Under the pieces are notes generated by a model that made no database searches, had not been told where the DNA came from, and saw only the letters and a list, made by a program, of their open reading frames with translations. Source: Virgibacillus senegalensis (GTDB lineage: Bacteria; Bacillota; Bacilli; Bacillales; Amphibacillaceae). From it: a stretch of DNA of 32,974 nt. This document shows positions 32,791-32,974 of the stretch, piece after piece (position 1 is the first letter of the stretch; every line of letters begins with the position of its first letter). The position numbers and the translations under genes were made by a program. The stretch lies in contig NZ_LN611425.1 of assembly GCF_000821245.2 (NCBI RefSeq), forward strand, positions 558,812-591,785, given 5' to 3'.

Positions 32791-32974
32791 ATGAAAAAAA
32801 TCGGTATTACCTGTTACCCATCTGTTGGTGGGTCAGGCGTCATTGCGACAGAATTGGGAAAACTTCTTGCAAAGCAGGGAAATGAAATCCACTTTATTAC
32901 TTCCAGTTTGCCGTTCCGTTTGCAAGGGGTCAATTCCAACATTTATTTTCACGAAGTGGAACTGAATCATTATC
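32791..32974 (+). CDS. bshA: Bacillithiol synthesis glycosyltransferase BshA, 5' part
   Basis: The first 61 codons are present and the gene runs out of the window. [21 protein letters not shown] and [11 protein letters not shown] are nearly identical to the N-terminus of BshA, the GT4 glycosyltransferase that joins GlcNAc to L-malate as the first step of bacillithiol synthesis. The GGSG loop belongs to the N-terminal Rossmann domain. ATG 32791 follows TAAGGAAG at good spacing. The usual upstream partner bshB1 is not here. Confidence 0.93.
   Translation, partial: MKKIGITCYPSVGGSGVIATELGKLLAKQGNEIHFITSSLPFRLQGVNSNIYFHEVELNHY

Overview
The window is a chromosomal segment from an endospore-forming, motile, respiring member of the Bacillaceae. 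Gene order follows the Bacillus subtilis stretch plsC-rpsA-fni-yphA-yphB-der-gpsA-yphE-yphF-spoIVA-hbs-hepS-menG-hepT-ndk-cheR-aroC-aroB-aroH-hisC-tyrA-aroA-ypiA-ypiB-ypiF-qcrABC-ypjA-ypjB-ypjC-mazG-dapB-mgsA-bshA almost gene for gene. The moderately AT-rich sequence, the interspersed palindromic repeats and the missing trp block suggest a relative of Virgibacillus, Oceanobacillus or Halobacillus rather than B. subtilis itself. That genus-level placement is a guess.

Layout. Positions 1-2.7 kb hold the end of plsC (phospholipid synthesis), an S1-domain RNA-binding protein and type II isopentenyl diphosphate isomerase. Positions 2.7-4.5 kb hold three overlapping genes (yphA-like, YIEGIA-domain yphB-like and a 61-residue partner). 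Then come der (ribosome assembly GTPase) and gpsA, three small genes tied to sporulation or the envelope, and spoIVA (spore coat ATPase) behind a clear SigE-type promoter. Positions 10.4-14.4 kb hold hbs (HU), the menaquinone-7 cluster hepS-menG-hepT, and ndk. cheR follows behind a Fur-like box. Positions 15.6-21.8 kb hold a compact aromatic amino acid operon aroC-aroB-aroH-hisC-tyrA-aroA. Next come an unrecognised gene, ypiA, ypiB and ypiF, a tandem pair of about 135-bp repeats, and qcrABC (menaquinol:cytochrome c reductase). The end carries ypjA, ypjB, a yugP-type metallopeptidase, ypjC (the only gene on the minus strand), mazG-like ypjD, dapB, mgsA and the start of bshA.

How the genes connect. 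fni, hepS, hepT and menG make the prenyl tail and methylated ring of menaquinone, which the Rieske/cytochrome b complex encoded by qcrABC oxidises. The aro genes make chorismate, which feeds menaquinone, phenylalanine and tyrosine. The tryptophan branch that normally sits between aroH and hisC is absent, and so are the folE/mtrB genes that normally sit between hbs and hepS; mtrB encodes the trp attenuation protein. bshB1 is also missing from its usual place between mgsA and bshA.

Non-coding signals include about ten credible intrinsic terminators, several SigA-type promoters with 17-bp spacing, two CcpA cre-like sites (before ndk and before aroC), one Fur-like 7-1-7 box before cheR, a 13-bp perfect inverted repeat before hbs, and two classes of interspersed repeat. 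I saw no tRNA, rRNA, CRISPR array, transposase or prophage gene.
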